NCBI GenBank assembly: GCA_025267735.1 | Contig: CM046304.1 | Location: 29,143,381 to 29,207,380, forward strand | Origin: Mactra quadrangularis | Lineage: Eukaryota; Mollusca; Bivalvia; Venerida; Mactridae | Length of the DNA: 64,000 bases | Direction of reading: 5' to 3' | Shown here: piece after piece, positions 32,372 to 43,866 of the stretch | How the letters are laid out: each line of letters opens with the position of its first letter | How positions within the stretch are numbered: position 1 is the first letter of the stretch | Made by a program: the position numbers and the translations under genes | The notes under the pieces: model-generated | What the model was told of the DNA's origin: nothing | The model's input: the letters and a program-made list of their open reading frames with translations, nothing else | Database searches by the model: none

Positions 32372-34659
32372 ATGAAACTTACTGTTGCTGCTATCGTGTT
32401 GGTTGGAGTTGTCGGTGAGTACATACACACATTCACTTGTTTCAAATTTAAGTGTTTTAATTCAAATTTTGTTTCTTGTTTTTTCATTAGTAGTCAAAAT
32501 GAAAATATTGGCGATTTGCTGATTTTGCACTGACGCTCGACCATTATAAGTCGTAAATGTATATAAAACTAGTCATTGACTTTGCTTCGAGTTTGCACAT
32601 TATCTTATTTCAATTTTTCCTTCTTTGGTTAATAATTGTTCAACATATTTTTAGTTCAGAAATCAGGCAGTAGGGATAAGATGTTTAGATTGTAACATTA
32701 TCATGCATACAATGTATTCCACAAAACCCCATGAGTTTATTGTCATGCGATTGCCTGCTTATTAGCAAATCGGACACCCTTCTTGATAATTATACTTTCA
32801 AGACTAAAATTAAAAATTAATATGATTACTAACACATTTCTAAAAAGTTCTTGTATGATGTATATATATAATTTTTATTTTATATTGACAATTAGAGACT
32901 TTTGCCAGTTATCTTTCCCTGATAAAATCTGAAGCAATCTAATTGGTTAGTAGTTCCTTACAGTTGGAATCCTCGGATTTTATCATTGAATTCCTATGTA
33001 AGGATAACAAAATATTTCATCTAATATCTTTTTATTAATGAAGATGTAAACATAAGTGATGAAATTTAGGTAGTTTTTTACCATTAAACTGCTTAGCTTG
33101 AATTTCAAACAAATTAAATGAATTACAAAAAAAATTAAGATTGATTTTGGCAAATTGACACTGAAAAGTAAGGGTAAAATCCGAGTAATCCAACTAATTG
33201 GACTTACCTATTTGAAGAGTCATTAAGGGGAAATAACTCAAAAAGGTTCCATATTATATGGCTGTTAGAGTATGAATTACTAGTATGCTTTTTCACATTA
33301 AAATAATCATTTCAAGTCTTTGGAAAGTACGTTTTATTTTAGTAGAACAATTCTAATGTGTTTGGCGTTAAATAGAAAACGTTGGATAGGGCCTATGATC
33401 ATGCACAAAAGTTTTGTTAATTTAATCAGATTGTTATTGAGATATTTTTTGCATCCCAGGTCCAATCAAATTGCCTATACCTTTGTATACGATATTTTTA
33501 TAATTATTATGCCGCAACAAGTTGATCATGTGTTCTACGGATTTTTCTGGGGGAAAATGGGGCGAGCGACCGAAGAATTTCTTTAAAAGAAATCTTAATT
33601 AATTTGCTTTATATAACGGTTTGACCAAATTTTTATGAGCGAGCGAGGAAATAAAAATATTTTTTTGTAAAAACCGTCAAAATAAAGGTGCGAGCGAATC
33701 CATTGAACATATGATCAACTTGTTGTGGCCTTAACACGCACACAAAAACCCCGGTGGTTTAGAAACTCGATATATGCTCGATATATAAAATTACTTGAAT
33801 TCGGATTACTGTTCTTTATCGAAATTGAGGACAGCAGTACTATTGTGTGTATTTAAATCAGCGGGGCTTATGCATGTGCTACTGACAGTTGAATACAATT
33901 ATACAATGTATATGTTATTTTTCGTGTCATTTTAGTAATGGTGAGTACTGAAACCTGTAACCAACCTAATGATTGTACACATGTTACTTGTCCTGAAGTA
34001 GACTATTCTCAAGATTGTGTACAAGGACAATGTACCTGTACTCATGGTAGGTATACTTATATATAATACCTTACATAAAATTGCTTCTTCTTTATAAATG
34101 GGGTTAAATTTGTCGATATCTTAAGTTAAGAACATTATAATTTCACTCATGACAAGACGTGTCAGAAAATACTTTCAATCATAGGTTCAGAATTAATGGC
34201 ATAGTTCTGCTAAGATTGCCTCGATATGGATTTGTGTCTCACAATGAAGTGTGCTGATGTCATTTTTTGGCCCACTTACTCAATACTGGAATACATTGTA
34301 TGTTGACAACATTGAGGCTATATCGACACACTTGCATGTAGCATTTTTTGTTACTATTTAAGTATTTATACAAACATAACTTCATAAGGAATAATATAAA
34401 AACAAGCACGAGTAGACATCAATCAGCAAAGCGACATTGGACAAATATTATACATAGTTCATGATATGAATAAATCCTGCATAAATGTTTTTAATAACAT
34501 TACATTTTTTATTTAACAGGTCACCTCCAATGTTCAGCTCAAAATCAATGTCATGATCCAAACTGTCAACATGACTTACATTGTATAGATGGTCGTTGTA
34601 GATGTGGTATGTTCCCAGGACCAGGGGGACCAGGTGGTCCAGGACCTGTAGGAAAATAA
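32372..34659 (+). CDS. Secreted 12-cysteine Cvsi-like protein, complete three-exon gene
   Basis: Exons 32372-32414, 33936-34046 and 34520-34659; both introns are GT/AG and both junctions are phase 1. The product is 97 aa. A hydrophobic signal peptide (MKLTVAAIVLVGVV...) is cut probably near residues 18-21. The mature part has 12 Cys in two similar blocks of six, each ending G-x-C-x-C (GQCTC, GRCRC). This is the pattern of the small serine-protease inhibitors of oysters (Cvsi-1/Cvsi-2, MEROPS I84), which act on subtilisin-like proteases of parasites and microbes. Each block is one exon, suggesting exon duplication. Unusual is a C-terminal tail GPGGPGGPGPVGK. Inhibitor activity is inferred from cysteine spacing only. 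Confidence 0.8.
32900..33243. mobile_element. MITE family Y, copy 2, inside intron 1 of the Cvsi-like gene
   Basis: Inverted relative to copy 1 at 22021. Shared blocks include AGTTATCTTTCCCTGATAAA, CCTTACAGTTGGAATC and AATCCAACTAATTGGAC. Confidence 0.75.
33511..33729. mobile_element. 219-bp inverted-repeat element in intron 1 of the Cvsi-like gene
   Basis: Left GCCGCAACAAGTTGATCATG, right (reverse complement) GCCACAACAAGTTGATCATA. The interior repeats GAGCGAGCGA-like blocks. Confidence 0.65.
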
Positions 34660-34704
34660 GCTTGTAATTTTGTAATAACCTCTGTTACAATGATGAAATA
34701 TATC

Positions 34705-34710
34705 AATAAA
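34705..34710 (+). terminator. Poly(A) signal of the Cvsi-like gene
   Basis: AATAAA 46 bases after the stop codon, giving a short 3' UTR. Confidence 0.7.
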
Positions 34711-34757
34711 AAAAAGATCTGAATTAGACATTATTTATATGTTTATATGTATATCAA

Positions 34758-34885
34758 AGGGCAAATGTGACTTACGGAAGATATTGGCATACTTACCCCG
34801 GCATCGGCCTTCGGACTGAAGCCCTCGGACATTACATAAATATTAAGTAAGTGTGCCGATACCTTCCGTACGACAAACTTGCCCT
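34758..34885. mobile_element. 128-bp foldback element
   Basis: Inverted ends AGGGCAAATGTGACTTACGG and (reverse) AGGGCAAGTTTGTCGTACGG, with CGGCCTTCGG-type hairpins at the centre. It lies 50 bp after the Cvsi-like poly(A) signal. Confidence 0.65.
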
Positions 34886-35260
34886 GTTTGATAACCTCTA
34901 AATGTACACACATAACGCAGAGTAAATAGATAAGGAACAAGTCATTTATTCCACTGCTACATCCGTTTTAGACTGTAACCAGTATACACATTTATTACAT
35001 TATGATGCGCAGTGCAAAAATGTGGTAAACAGTTCAATAAAGTATGGTCTATAGTTTCACATCAATCCATTACATTACGTACCAGCCTGTAACTATTTTA
35101 AAACAGATATTCCGGATGAGCGGCGCTAGTCGCTAATAATCCTGGAATTAACTAGATAGGCGTTACCTGGGTTAATAGAATTTAACCAATCAGACGTGGG
35201 TTGGAGGTGAGAGTTTGGAAATCGTTGTAAACCGATAGAGTGAAAGGAATCCACCAAAAT

Positions 35261-37710
35261 CGAGGTATGTGAAGTTGGCGTGTAGATTGTACATTGAAAT
35301 TCAACTCGTAGTTCGCGAATTACTAGCTACCTAGTAGATGGGTATTCAACTTGTAGTTCGCGAATTACGAGCTGGCTAGTAGTTGGGTATTCAACTTGTA
35401 GTTCGACCCGGACACAGCAGCATAGGTATCATTTGAATTACTAGGTAGTAGATGGATATTCAAGTTGTAGTTCGACCCGGACTCACCAGCATATGTATTT
35501 TTTGAATTACTAGCTAGTAGACGGGTATTCAAGTTGTAGTTCGCCCAGGACACACCAGCATAGGAATTTTTTTAATTACTAGCTAGTAGTTGGGTATTCA
35601 ACTTGTAGTTCGACCCGGACTCACCAGCATAGGTATTTTTTGAATTACTAGCTAGTAGTTGGGTATTCAAGTTGTAGTTCGACCCGGACACACCAGCATA
35701 GGTATCGTTTGAATTACTAGCTAGTAATTGGGTATTCAAGTTGTAGCTCGGCCTGGACACACCAGCATAGGTATTTTTTGAATTAATGGCTTGTAGATGG
35801 GTATTCAACTTATAGTTCGACCCGGACTCACCAGCATATGTAATTTTTGAATTACTAGCTAGTAGTTGGGTATTCAAGTTGTAGTTCGACCCGGACTCAC
35901 CAGCATAGGTATCGTTTGCATTACTAGCTAGTAATTGGGTATTCAAGTTGTAGTTCGGCCAGGACACACCAGCATAGTTATTTTTTGAATTACTACCTAG
36001 TTGATGGATATTCAACTTGTAGTTCGACCCGGACTCACCAGCATAGATATTTTTTGAATTACTAGCTAGTAGTTGGGTATTCAAGTTGTAGTTCGACCCG
36101 GACTGACCAGCATAGGTATCGTTTGAATTACTAGCTAGTAATTGGGTATTCAAGTTGTAGTTCGGCCAGGACACACCAGCATAGGTATTTTTTGAATTAC
36201 TAGCTAGTAGATGGATATTCAACTTGTAGTTCGACCCGGACTCACCAGCATAGATATTTTTGAATTACTAGCTAGTAGTTGGGTATTCAAGTTGTAGTTC
36301 GACCCGGACTCACCAGCATAGGTATCGTTTGAATTACTAGCTAGTAGATGGGTATTCAACTTGTAGTTCGGCCTGGACACATCAGCATAGGTATTTTTTG
36401 AATTACTAGCTAGTAGATATGTATTCAACTTGTAGTTCGGCCAGGACTCACCAGCATAGGTATCGTTTGAATTACTAGCTAGTAATTGGGTATTCAAGTT
36501 GTAATTCGACCCGGACTCACCAGCATAGATATTTTTGAATTACTAGCTAGTAGATGGGTATTCAAGTTGTAGTTCGACCCGGACTCACCACCATAGGTAT
36601 TTTTTTAATTACTAGCTAGTAGTTGGGTATTCAAGTTGTAGTTCGACCCGGACTCACCAGCATAGGTATCGTTTGAATTACTAGCTAGAAGTTGGGTATT
36701 CAACTTGTAGTTCGGCCAGGACACACCAGCATAGGTTTTTTTGAATTACTAGCCAGTAGATGGGTATTCAACTTGTAGTTCGACCCGGACACACCAGCAT
36801 ATGTATCTTTTGAACTACTAGCTAGTAGATGGATATTCAACTTGTAGTTCGACCCGGACTCACCAGCATAGATATTTTTTGACTTACTAGCTTGTAGTTG
36901 GGTATTTAAGTTGTAGTTCGACCCGGACTCACCAGCATAGGTATCGTTTGAATTACTAGCTAGTAATTGGTTTTACAAGTTGTAGTTCGACCTGGACACA
37001 CCAGCATAGGTATTTTTTTTGTTACTAGCTAGTAGATGGGTATTCAACTTGTAGTTCGACCCGGACTCACCAGCATAGGTATCGTTTGAATTACTAGCTA
37101 GTAGTTGGGTATTCAAGTTGTAGTTCGACCCGGACTCACCAGCATAGGTATCGTTTGAATTACTAGCTAGTAGTTGGGTATTCAACTTGTAGTTCGGCCA
37201 GGACACACCAGCATAGGTTTTTTTTAATTACTAGCCAGTAGATGGGTATTCAACTTGTAGTTCGACCCGGACACACCAGCATATGTATCTTTTGAACTAC
37301 TAGCTAGTAGTTGGGTGTTCAACTTGTAGTTCGACCCGGACACACCAGCAAATGAGGTATGTGAAGTTGGCATGTAGATTGTACATTGTAATTCAACTCG
37401 TAGTTCGCGAATTACTAGATAGCTAGTAGATGGGTATTCAATTTGTAGTTCGCGAATTACGCGCTGGCTAGTAGTTGGGTATTCAACTTGTAGTTCGACC
37501 CGGTCAAAGCAGCATAGGTATCTTTTGAATTACTAGGTAGTAGATGGGTATTCAAGATGTAGTTCGACCCGGACTCACCAGCATATGTATTTTTTGAATT
37601 ACTTGCTAGTAGTTGGGTATTCAAGTTGTAGTTCGACCCAGGTACTCTAGCATAGGAATTGTTTGAACTACTAGCTAGTAGTTGGGTATTTAACTTGTAG
37701 TTCGACAACG
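35261..37710. repeat. 69-bp satellite with 207-bp trimers and a 2.1-kb outer repeat
   Basis: About 34 units of 69 bp (core TTACTAGCTAGTAG, TGTAGTTCGACCCGGAC, CACCAGCATAGGTAT). Three variants recur in order through 35570-36220, giving a 207-bp higher-order unit. The leading segment 35261-35610 (from GAGGTATGTGAAGTTGGC) recurs at 37351-37700. Minus-strand ORFs of 62-216 aa (23-aa repeat) exist because the unit is divisible by three. Differences between units change amino acids freely, and 1-bp T-run indels break the frame, so I do not call a protein. Confidence 0.92.
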
Positions 37711-38197
37711 CAGAGGAATCTAAGGTTATATGCTTACCATGCGCCAAATATGAAATTTCTAGGTCATACAGTTTTAGAAGAGAAAACCGTTTCCGCCTTG
37801 GAACGAACAGTGACAAACTAAAAGCTACTGGAGGTTTAAACTTTAAACCAGGTTCTAGGGTAAAGACACCTCACACTTATCTCTAACAGGAACAAACAAT
37901 AACACATTTTTTAGCGAAAGAACTTCAATCTAGCCTTCATCTGATAAAACATTGTCTGGTTCCCAGTCGTACTTTGACAGGTAAAAGTACGTCAGGCAAA
38001 CCATGATCATTGCCGCGCCCGATGTAATGAATTAGGTATTGGATAATTATGTTTTCAAATGATAAATTCTCTCTACACAGGCTTAAATCAAAGGATCATT
38101 GTACAAGAATTACAGTGGATACTTTTTTTAGTTGTTCGGTTACATCTATGCTAAATAAAGTATCCGAAATTCTAACGAGACTAATCCACGTCCGAAA

Positions 38198-38461
38198 ACC
38201 CGGGTCGATAGCGCAGTTGATAGCACGCCGGGATTTGGATACTCGTGCCCGAGGGGAGGTTATACCCTTCCATGAAAATTTGACAAAATGTCGATTTTCC
38301 TCCATTGATTAGATAATATGGAGAAGTTTCCGGCCTTGTGGAAGGGTAGGTGAGTACTGGTTATAGACATGGTCGAGGAAAGCTAGGTTAGGTGCGCTGG
38401 ACGCCGTAAAAGGACCTACAATTGTGTTGACACGGCGTTAACTCCAATAAATAAAAAAATA
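38198..38461 (+). mobile_element. SINE type 2, young copy with 15-bp target duplication
   Basis: Flanked by AATCCACGTCCGAAA on both sides (38183-38197 and 38462-38476). The head CCCGGGTCGATAGCGCAG is intact, the B box is deleted, and the body and tail (ACGCCGT...ACGGCGT hairpin) are conserved. Confidence 0.88.
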
Positions 38462-38899
38462 AATCCACGTCCGAAATCGAATGACCTATATAGTACCGAA
38501 CTCCTACTAAAGTTACTATCGTCAGCAAATGATCATGCAAGATTAAGAAAACGTAATACAAAGTATTTCCTGAATAATTACTGTGGAGGCCGCCATGATC
38601 ACGGCTGACCCGATGACGATAGTGGTAAGGGGCAGGTAATCCAGACTATAGCAAATTCACATAAACTCATAAAAGAAAATTAATAGCATTGCCGACTGAA
38701 GGTAAAGGCCTAGTATTTAATGACCTTATAGGGACCAGAACTCATGGAATTAAATCAGCAAGAATACAACTAAAGCAAAATTAACATACAGAAAAGTTAT
38801 TCTTAATGTTTAAAATAATGTGGGGTTTCAAAAAAAGTAAATAACATAAAACGAACAGGTTAATTTTGTGCTTTTGTTTTGATTATGAAGTGTAGTGTG

Positions 38900-39071
38900 G
38901 TCACTTGGTTGGAACGAGAGTGTTTACTTTATTGTACACATCTAAATTCATTGACTGTCTAATGTACAGTGGAGCGTGGAACGTGAATCACGGACTCTCC
39001 GTGCTTACTAGCTGTAGTTTGTGTATAGCCTATAGGTGTAGTTGGGAAAAGAAACGGCCGCATGGAGAGGT
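38900..39071 (+). other. Possible first exon (donor only)
   Basis: The stretch ends GCATGGAGAG|GTAAGC, a good donor directly after an ATG. It could be a leader exon for a plus-strand transcript; 48232-48302 is a possible later exon. No protein can be assembled. Confidence 0.2.
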
Positions 39072-39316
39072 AAGCATATTTATTTATAAAATATTCTTTA
39101 ATTATTAATGAATGTATTTATTTTTTATTGCCTATATTTAAAGGAAATGTACATGTATATATCATATAATATTGATTGCACTATAATGAGCAAGCATAAT
39201 AATTATAAACCAGGCGTGTCTTGCAAGGAAAGTTGACCACGTGTTATAGTTCGTTTAGTTGCATAGAATATATTTAGATTTGTCTCAAGTTATCACAAAC
39301 GAGCTATTTTTATAGT

Positions 39317-39597
39317 GGGTTTAACGCCGTGCCAACACGGTTAGGTTATTAGGTTATTTTACGGCGTCCAGCGCACCTAACCTAGCTTTCCTGGACCCTT
39401 GTCTATAGCCAGTACTCGCATACCCTTCCACAAGGCCGAAACTGTCTCCATGTACTTCATTGATACAGGAAAATTGACATTATTGTCAAATTTTCATGAG
39501 AGGGTATAACCTCCCCGGTTGGGCTTCGAACCCGTACCTCTAAGAACACTAGATTCGAAATCTAGACGCGCTACCAACTGCGTTACCGAACCGTTCT
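39317..39597 (-). mobile_element. SINE type 2
   Basis: Full-length reverse copy: tail GGGTTTAACGCCGTG at the left, reverse B box CTTCGAACCCGTAC and head GGTAACGCAGTTGGTAGCG (reverse complement) at the right. Confidence 0.8.
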
Positions 39598-39822
39598 CGT
39601 TAATATTGCCGACTTTGTGACCTTTTCTTTATATGGGTATCGGTCCTTATCGGGGCCAGTTAAGGGGCATATTATGTCCCTGTGATGATCACGTGCTCGA
39701 TGTCACATTAGAAAACTAAAAAAGTAACATTAACATTGTGAAGCTGGTTGTCATTTCACATCTTTACTTTAAAAAGTAAGTTTATCACGGTACCTTTACC
39801 ACGTTACATTTTGTGATCAATT

Positions 39823-40191
39823 CAGGACTGCAACGATTCTATTCGGTTCATCGATAGTCGATTGTGAGGGCACTGATTTGATTTCGATTTGGAACACAGC
39901 CTTTAAACTTATCTATAAAAGTTATAAGTATTTAAGACTTTTAGTTACAATGATAAACTAGCGATAAATAAATCTGTATGAAAACTCATTTGCTTTATTG
40001 ATCCTCCAAATTGATCAAAAAGAAAATGTTATTAATTTAAGAAACACTTATATCATTCTAAGTTAGTTTTAAGCTCAAAAGTTTTAATGAATGTATTTCT
40101 GTATATTTGGAATAAGTTATTCTTTAAAATGTATCGAAAGAAAAAATCCAATTGCATCGAATCGACTTTCCAGTGAATCGTTACAGTCCTG
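39823..40191. mobile_element. hAT-like MITE
   Basis: Terminal repeats CAGGACTGCAACGATTC and (reverse) CAGGACTGTAACGATTC. Flanks GATCAATT and GATCAGTG match at six of eight bases, a likely decayed 8-bp target duplication as expected for hAT. Confidence 0.7.
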
Positions 40192-40960
40192 GATCAGTGT
40201 GGGACATGAACTAAAACGCCATATATAGGTAGGGTTTTCTTCCATAAATTAATTTAATATTCGCCATTTTAATCGGATAACATGGCGCGCCTGTCCCTTC
40301 GTATAAGGAAGTCAAATATAAAATGATTCGACAGATTCGTCCGTATTGGGTTCGGGGTAAATACCGGAATGCCCGGACAGTAAAACCCGGATCAAAGTTA
40401 GTGACTTTAATGGCATCCAACTAGTGTTATTTTGTTCACTTTTTTAGACCAGCATGTAAAGTAGAACAAATTTGCATGAATGGTAACTTTAAACACGATA
40501 ACTAAATGCCAGTAAATGGTACTAAGAACGACCCCTTAAACTTCTGGTTACCAGGAGTCAAATGCTTGTCGTGATATTGTAGAATTTGTCCCGAGGTCTG
40601 TTTTGTTGCATTGACCCATTATAATGTATCATTTTCATTATTTTCTTTGTATAGATGACTTAAAGTATAACATTTGGACGCTAATTAATACATGTAATCG
40701 GTTTTAAGAAAATACGGACCCTGATTCCAAGTTCTTTTTTGACATTTCTCAGAAAAATATCGTTTAGGTTAGAAAACCGATGTGTAAAACTCAAAGTGAT
40801 TTGTTTAAATTAGTAAAATGATATTATTGTGCATCACCTTAGGCCTATTCGCCTAATGAGTAGACAAGCTCATCACTTAAATTGCGTACATACTCATGGC
40901 CTTTATCAATTGACCTATGCACGATCGTCTGTGGAAACATTGTTAATAAATGAGTTAAAG

Positions 40961-41264
40961 CCGACATGCTACATGTAACTCATTTAGCACACAGGTCCAC
41001 TGATCAAGGGGTCGTGGGTTTGATTTCCGGGCGGGAGATTTCGAGGAGTTTGTTCATGAAATGATTTCTACGGCTATTCTCCCACCTACCACTGATTCTT
41101 AATCGTTTTGGGCAGTTGTTAGTCAATGACGGATGTATGTGCCTAGTAACTGGTTATCAGCAATATTTAGACATTAAGCCTTTCTAGGAACGATAAGTAG
41201 GTTGACTGACCGCCGTGATACGACCTATACAATGTGTTGCTACGGCGTTAAATCCAACAAAAAA
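40961..41264 (+). mobile_element. SINE type 1
   Basis: Degraded head, B box GGGTTTGATTTCC, body with CACTGATTCTTAATCG, and tail CGCCGTGATACGACC...GCTACGGCGTTAAATCC. Confidence 0.75.
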
Positions 41265-41361
41265 AAACCCCGAAGAAAACAGTGTTGATGATGGTCAGGC
41301 TTGTTAAGGTTATCTTTAAGATATCTACTGTAGTTGATATAGTTTGGTTTGTTTTGTTTGT

Positions 41362-41660
41362 TTTGTTGGGTTTAACGCTGTATCAACACATTGTATAGGT
41401 CATATAACGGCGGTCAGTCACCTACTCACTCCTAGAAATGCTAAATCTCTCGATTTAGCTGTAAACGAACTACTAAGCACATACTTTCATAAGTGATTGA
41501 CAACTGCCCTACATGATTAAAATCATAGGTAGGAGGGAGAATGGCCGTAGAAATAATTTCATGACCAAGCTCCACGAAAGTATGCCCACCCGGGAATCGA
41601 ACCCACGACCCCTCGATTAGTAGTCTTGCGTTCTACCAACTGAGCTAGCCGGCGCGGCTC
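41362..41660 (-). mobile_element. SINE type 1
   Basis: Reverse copy in tail-to-tail orientation with 40961-41264. Head in reverse complement: GCCGGCTAGCTCAGTTGGTA; B box GGGTTCGATTCCC. Confidence 0.82.
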
Positions 41661-42085
41661 ATTATAGTTTGGTAAATGTACAACAGTGCTAGTTAGTAGC
41701 GTATTTAGTACAAGCTACGTATTCATACTATCATAGGAACAAGTTAACGAATAAGGACTCTAAATATTAACGTGAGTAGTAACTGATAAATCAAATATTA
41801 AATGTAAATTAAAGATGTCTTCAAGAGGAGGCATCATGTTTCTGTCAGTACGAAAACTCAGAAATTACACAGCAAGCAGTGTTGAAATAGAGCGCTAGTT
41901 GTTTTTACGGATTAATGTCTAGCCACGCCTGTGTTTTTATAACGTGTATTGAATTCAGTGAATTAAATATTAGGCTATCTTAAATATTCTCTATATATTT
42001 TAGTCAGACCCGTAGGAAAAGGGGGACTAGAAGGGTTAGCCCCGACATGTTATTTAATAAATATTATGCGTTTTACACGAAACCA

Positions 42086-42132
42086 GATTTGTCTAGTGGG
42101 AAATAGCGTATTTATTTCCCACTAGACAAATC
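42086..42132. repeat. Perfect 20-bp stem hairpin
   Basis: GATTTGTCTAGTGGGAAATA and its exact complement around a 7-nt loop. No coding context. Confidence 0.85.
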
Positions 42133-42668
42133 GGTGAAATATTAAGCTCGCCAATCGAAAACTGTTTGCTATGCCACTATTAGTGAATTTTTCACGTGTT
42201 CTCTCTTTGTGTTGAGAACGTCGCTAATTGGTAAGGGGCATATTCCTAGTTTTGTTTGAATTACATGAACAAGTAAGCATTCCTTTTATTGTAAAGCCTG
42301 TCATAGTGTAGTGTATTCGTACTAAAATGTATATATATATATTTGGACTACAAATTATGTGATTTGCTTGGAATTTAAAAGTTAAAATGTGAATGGCAGT
42401 GAGTGACGAGTAAGTACCGTTGTGTATTTCTATGGTATTTTTATTGTTTTTACTGGTACCGGTTACCTGAGTACTAAGTTGGAAAATTTTGTAATTTTAA
42501 TGCTCAAACCTGTAACCATGTACCCTATAATAAATATACAGAGATCTTGCTGTACCTAAGGCTTAATGCGATCACTGTATTCAATTGCCTTCAATCGTTC
42601 TATCATAGTTACGTGGTAGACTTTACACTTAGGTATGGATCCTATAAAAATACACTCATGCAGGGTCC

Positions 42669-43461
42669 TAGTCCTAAATATAAGACCCTACGTAACTTTT
42701 TTATCATTTTGACATTTCTCTGTTACGTAGGGTCTTAACGGATAGCTTCAAAAACGCATAGCAAAAATTTTAGTGTACAGACATCGAATCAGGTCTGAAC
42801 GTTCTACTCGATTTAATTCGAAAAATTTGCAATAAAACGATACACCAATAGAAAGATAAACGAAAAATACACATGATGAAAGTAAAATAATTTCAAATGC
42901 TAACCTTAGACAGTCGAAAAATCCATCTAAAATCCTTTATTAACGAGTACTTTCAGTTTGTCACAATAATCGTGCAATAATAGCCAAAGCAATCCGAATT
43001 TAAATTTGGTCACGCCATTTGTAAGAAATGATTTTGAACGAATATATTAGGTACAGTATAAAAGCCAGTATCCGGACCGTTCCGTGCATACTTGTGACTG
43101 TTGACAGTAAGAACGACTACTCTTGAGAGATTAAAATTCGTTTAAGTAAACTGTAAGCGATTCGAAACTTTATTTACCGACACGAATTCAGTTCAAAATG
43201 GAGGCAAGCGGCGACAATCCTGGATAGCAGGAAAAGTAATTGGTGTTTTCATATGGGAAAAAACTGATTTTTATCTTTTGCTTAATGGAAAGAATAAAAG
43301 TAAACTTTTATCTATCGATTGGTGCTAATTTGACCCACATTCATTTACTTTTTGAAAAAAATATTTTGCTATGCGTTTTTGAAGCAATCCGTTAAGACCC
43401 TGCATAACAGAAGAACGTCCGTATGATAAAATAGTTATGAAGGGTCTTATATTTAGGACTA
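42669..43461. mobile_element. Mutator-like (MULE) non-autonomous element, 793 bp
   Basis: 98-bp terminal inverted repeats (42669-42766, 43364-43461) starting TAGTCCTAAATATAAGACCC. Flanked by an exact 9-bp duplication GCAGGGTCC (42660-42668 and 43462-43470). Long repeats with 9-bp duplications are the Mutator signature. The left repeat contains its own palindrome TAAGACCCTACGTAAC / GTTACGTAGGGTCTTA (42681-42737). The interior has no transposase. Confidence 0.8.
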
Positions 43462-43718
43462 GCAGGGTCCTCGACTTAGGGAAGGGGCCTTGGTTCGATT
43501 CAATATCAGGTCAATTAACTTGCCCCCCCCCCCCTGCTAAATGCTTAGTATTTCGTAGATCATTCAATTTGACCGGTCTATATTTCGATGTGTCAGCGCA
43601 ATAATAGTCTATATCATTATTTTATTACTCGTAGATAGATTAGTCATGTGCTGACCAATCAATTTGTCACCTTTGAAACTTTAGCCTCCGGTCATTCTTA
43701 TTCAAATCAACAATAATC

Positions 43719-43866
43719 TGGGGCGAGTTTCCTAAGCATATTGCTAGCTAGCGTTTAGTCCTCTGGTACCCTTAATTTGATATCAAATGTCTATTCCTTT
43801 TGGTGTAAGAAGGGTACCAGGGCACAAAGCACTAGCTAGCGATAATGCTCAGGAAACTTGCTCCTG
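43719..43866. mobile_element. 148-bp palindromic MITE family Z, copy 1
   Basis: Inverted arms with GTTTCCTAAGCATA, GCTAGCTAGCG and TGGTACCCTT. A copy in the other orientation lies at 62841-62988. Confidence 0.75.

Noticed and set aside
35365..37816. Minus-strand ORFs of 62-216 aa as a repeat-protein gene
   Set aside because: They follow from a 69-bp unit divisible by three; 1-bp indels break the frame between units and amino-acid changes are unconstrained. Kept only as a low-interest note.
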